Assembly: GCA_031368515.1 (NCBI GenBank) | Contig: JANMNW010000171.1 | Span: 1 to 6,947, forward strand | Source of the DNA: CANJQH01 sp031368515 | GTDB lineage: Bacteria; Chloroflexota; Anaerolineae; J036; Brachytrichaceae | Length of the DNA: 6,947 bases | Reading direction: 5' to 3' | Shown: positions 6,865 through 6,947 of the stretch, piece after piece | How positions within the stretch are numbered: position 1 is the stretch's first letter | Layout of the letters: each line of letters starts with the position of its first letter | Notes under the pieces: model-generated | Databases searched by the model: none | Told to the model about the DNA's origin: nothing | Seen by the model: the letters and a program-made list of their open reading frames with translations, nothing else | Position numbers and translations under genes: made by a program

Positions 6865-6915
6865 TCGTGGCCGTAGACGTGGCCGTGGCACGTGGCCGTG
6901 GCACGTGGACGTAGC
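6865..6915. repeat. Short 13-bp tandem repeat downstream of the aminotransferase
   Basis: ACGTGGCCGTGGC is present exactly at 6877-6889 and 6890-6902, followed by ACGTGGACGTAGC at 6903-6915 (two mismatches). A degenerate 12-nt copy precedes them at 6865-6876. The unit is itself built of CGTGGC-like hexamers. The surrounding 6841-6947 holds no gene that can be supported and no clear terminator with a T-run; more CGTCGTCGTGG-type sequence continues toward the window edge. This could be an intergenic variable-number repeat. Confidence 0.75.
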
Positions 6916-6947
6916 CGTCGTCGTGGCTCGTTTCCGTGATCGGTCAC

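Noticed and set aside
6881..6897. Stem-loop as a rho-independent terminator of the aminotransferase
   Set aside because: The stem uses two G-U pairs, is a by-product of the tandem repeat and has no downstream T-run.
6865..6915. CRISPR array
   Set aside because: The units are 13 bp, directly abutting and without spacers.
6838..6947. Small Arg/His-rich open frame on the - strand ending at the aminotransferase stop
   Set aside because: It is made mostly of the 13-bp repeat read in one frame, has no family resemblance and is cut by the window edge. It cannot be told from chance.

Overview
The window is GC-rich bacterial chromosome (about 60% G+C by eye) and almost entirely coding. No rRNA, tRNA, insertion sequence or CRISPR array is visible. 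The lineage cannot be fixed from the sequence alone. An ABC ATPase carrying a C-terminal AbrB/SpoVT-type domain, a very long double-FtsX permease, and a lipoprotein adaptor with no outer-membrane channel gene beside it together suggest a Chloroflexota-like (Anaerolineae or Chloroflexia) bacterium. That is an inference from remembered family distribution, with low to moderate confidence.

Layout. Positions 3-994 (+ strand) hold the 3' end of one ABC-transporter ATPase gene with a DNA-binding-type AbrB/SpoVT domain fused to its C-terminus, then a complete second ABC ATPase of the LolD/MacB-ATPase type. The two genes overlap by ATGA. Positions 972-5390 (- strand) hold a two-gene operon: a lipoprotein HlyD/MacA-like adaptor (4044-5390, translated first) and, 6 bp later, a 1021-residue FtsX-family permease with two FtsX units (972-4037). 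The permease gene runs tail to tail into the second ATPase gene, and their 3' ends overlap by 23 bp. Positions 5391-5493 are a short divergent promoter region. Positions 5494-6840 (+ strand) hold a class-III PLP-dependent aminotransferase, distantly HemL-like, with unusual active-site signatures. Positions 6841-6947 are non-coding as far as can be seen and contain a short 13-bp tandem repeat.

How the genes fit together. The two ATPases, the adaptor and the permease form a plausible MacAB-like (mechanotransmission-type) ABC export or lipid/peptide-extrusion system. Its nucleotide-binding subunits and its membrane/adaptor subunits lie on opposite strands in converging transcription units. The permease looks like an internally duplicated pseudo-dimer, so two different ATPase partners are possible. 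The substrate cannot be deduced. The aminotransferase is divergently transcribed from the adaptor and has no evident mechanistic link to the exporter.

The most notable points are the ATPase-AbrB fusion, the tail-to-tail overlapping split of one transporter over two strands, the apparently leaderless start of the aminotransferase, and that enzyme's atypical PLP-site motifs.
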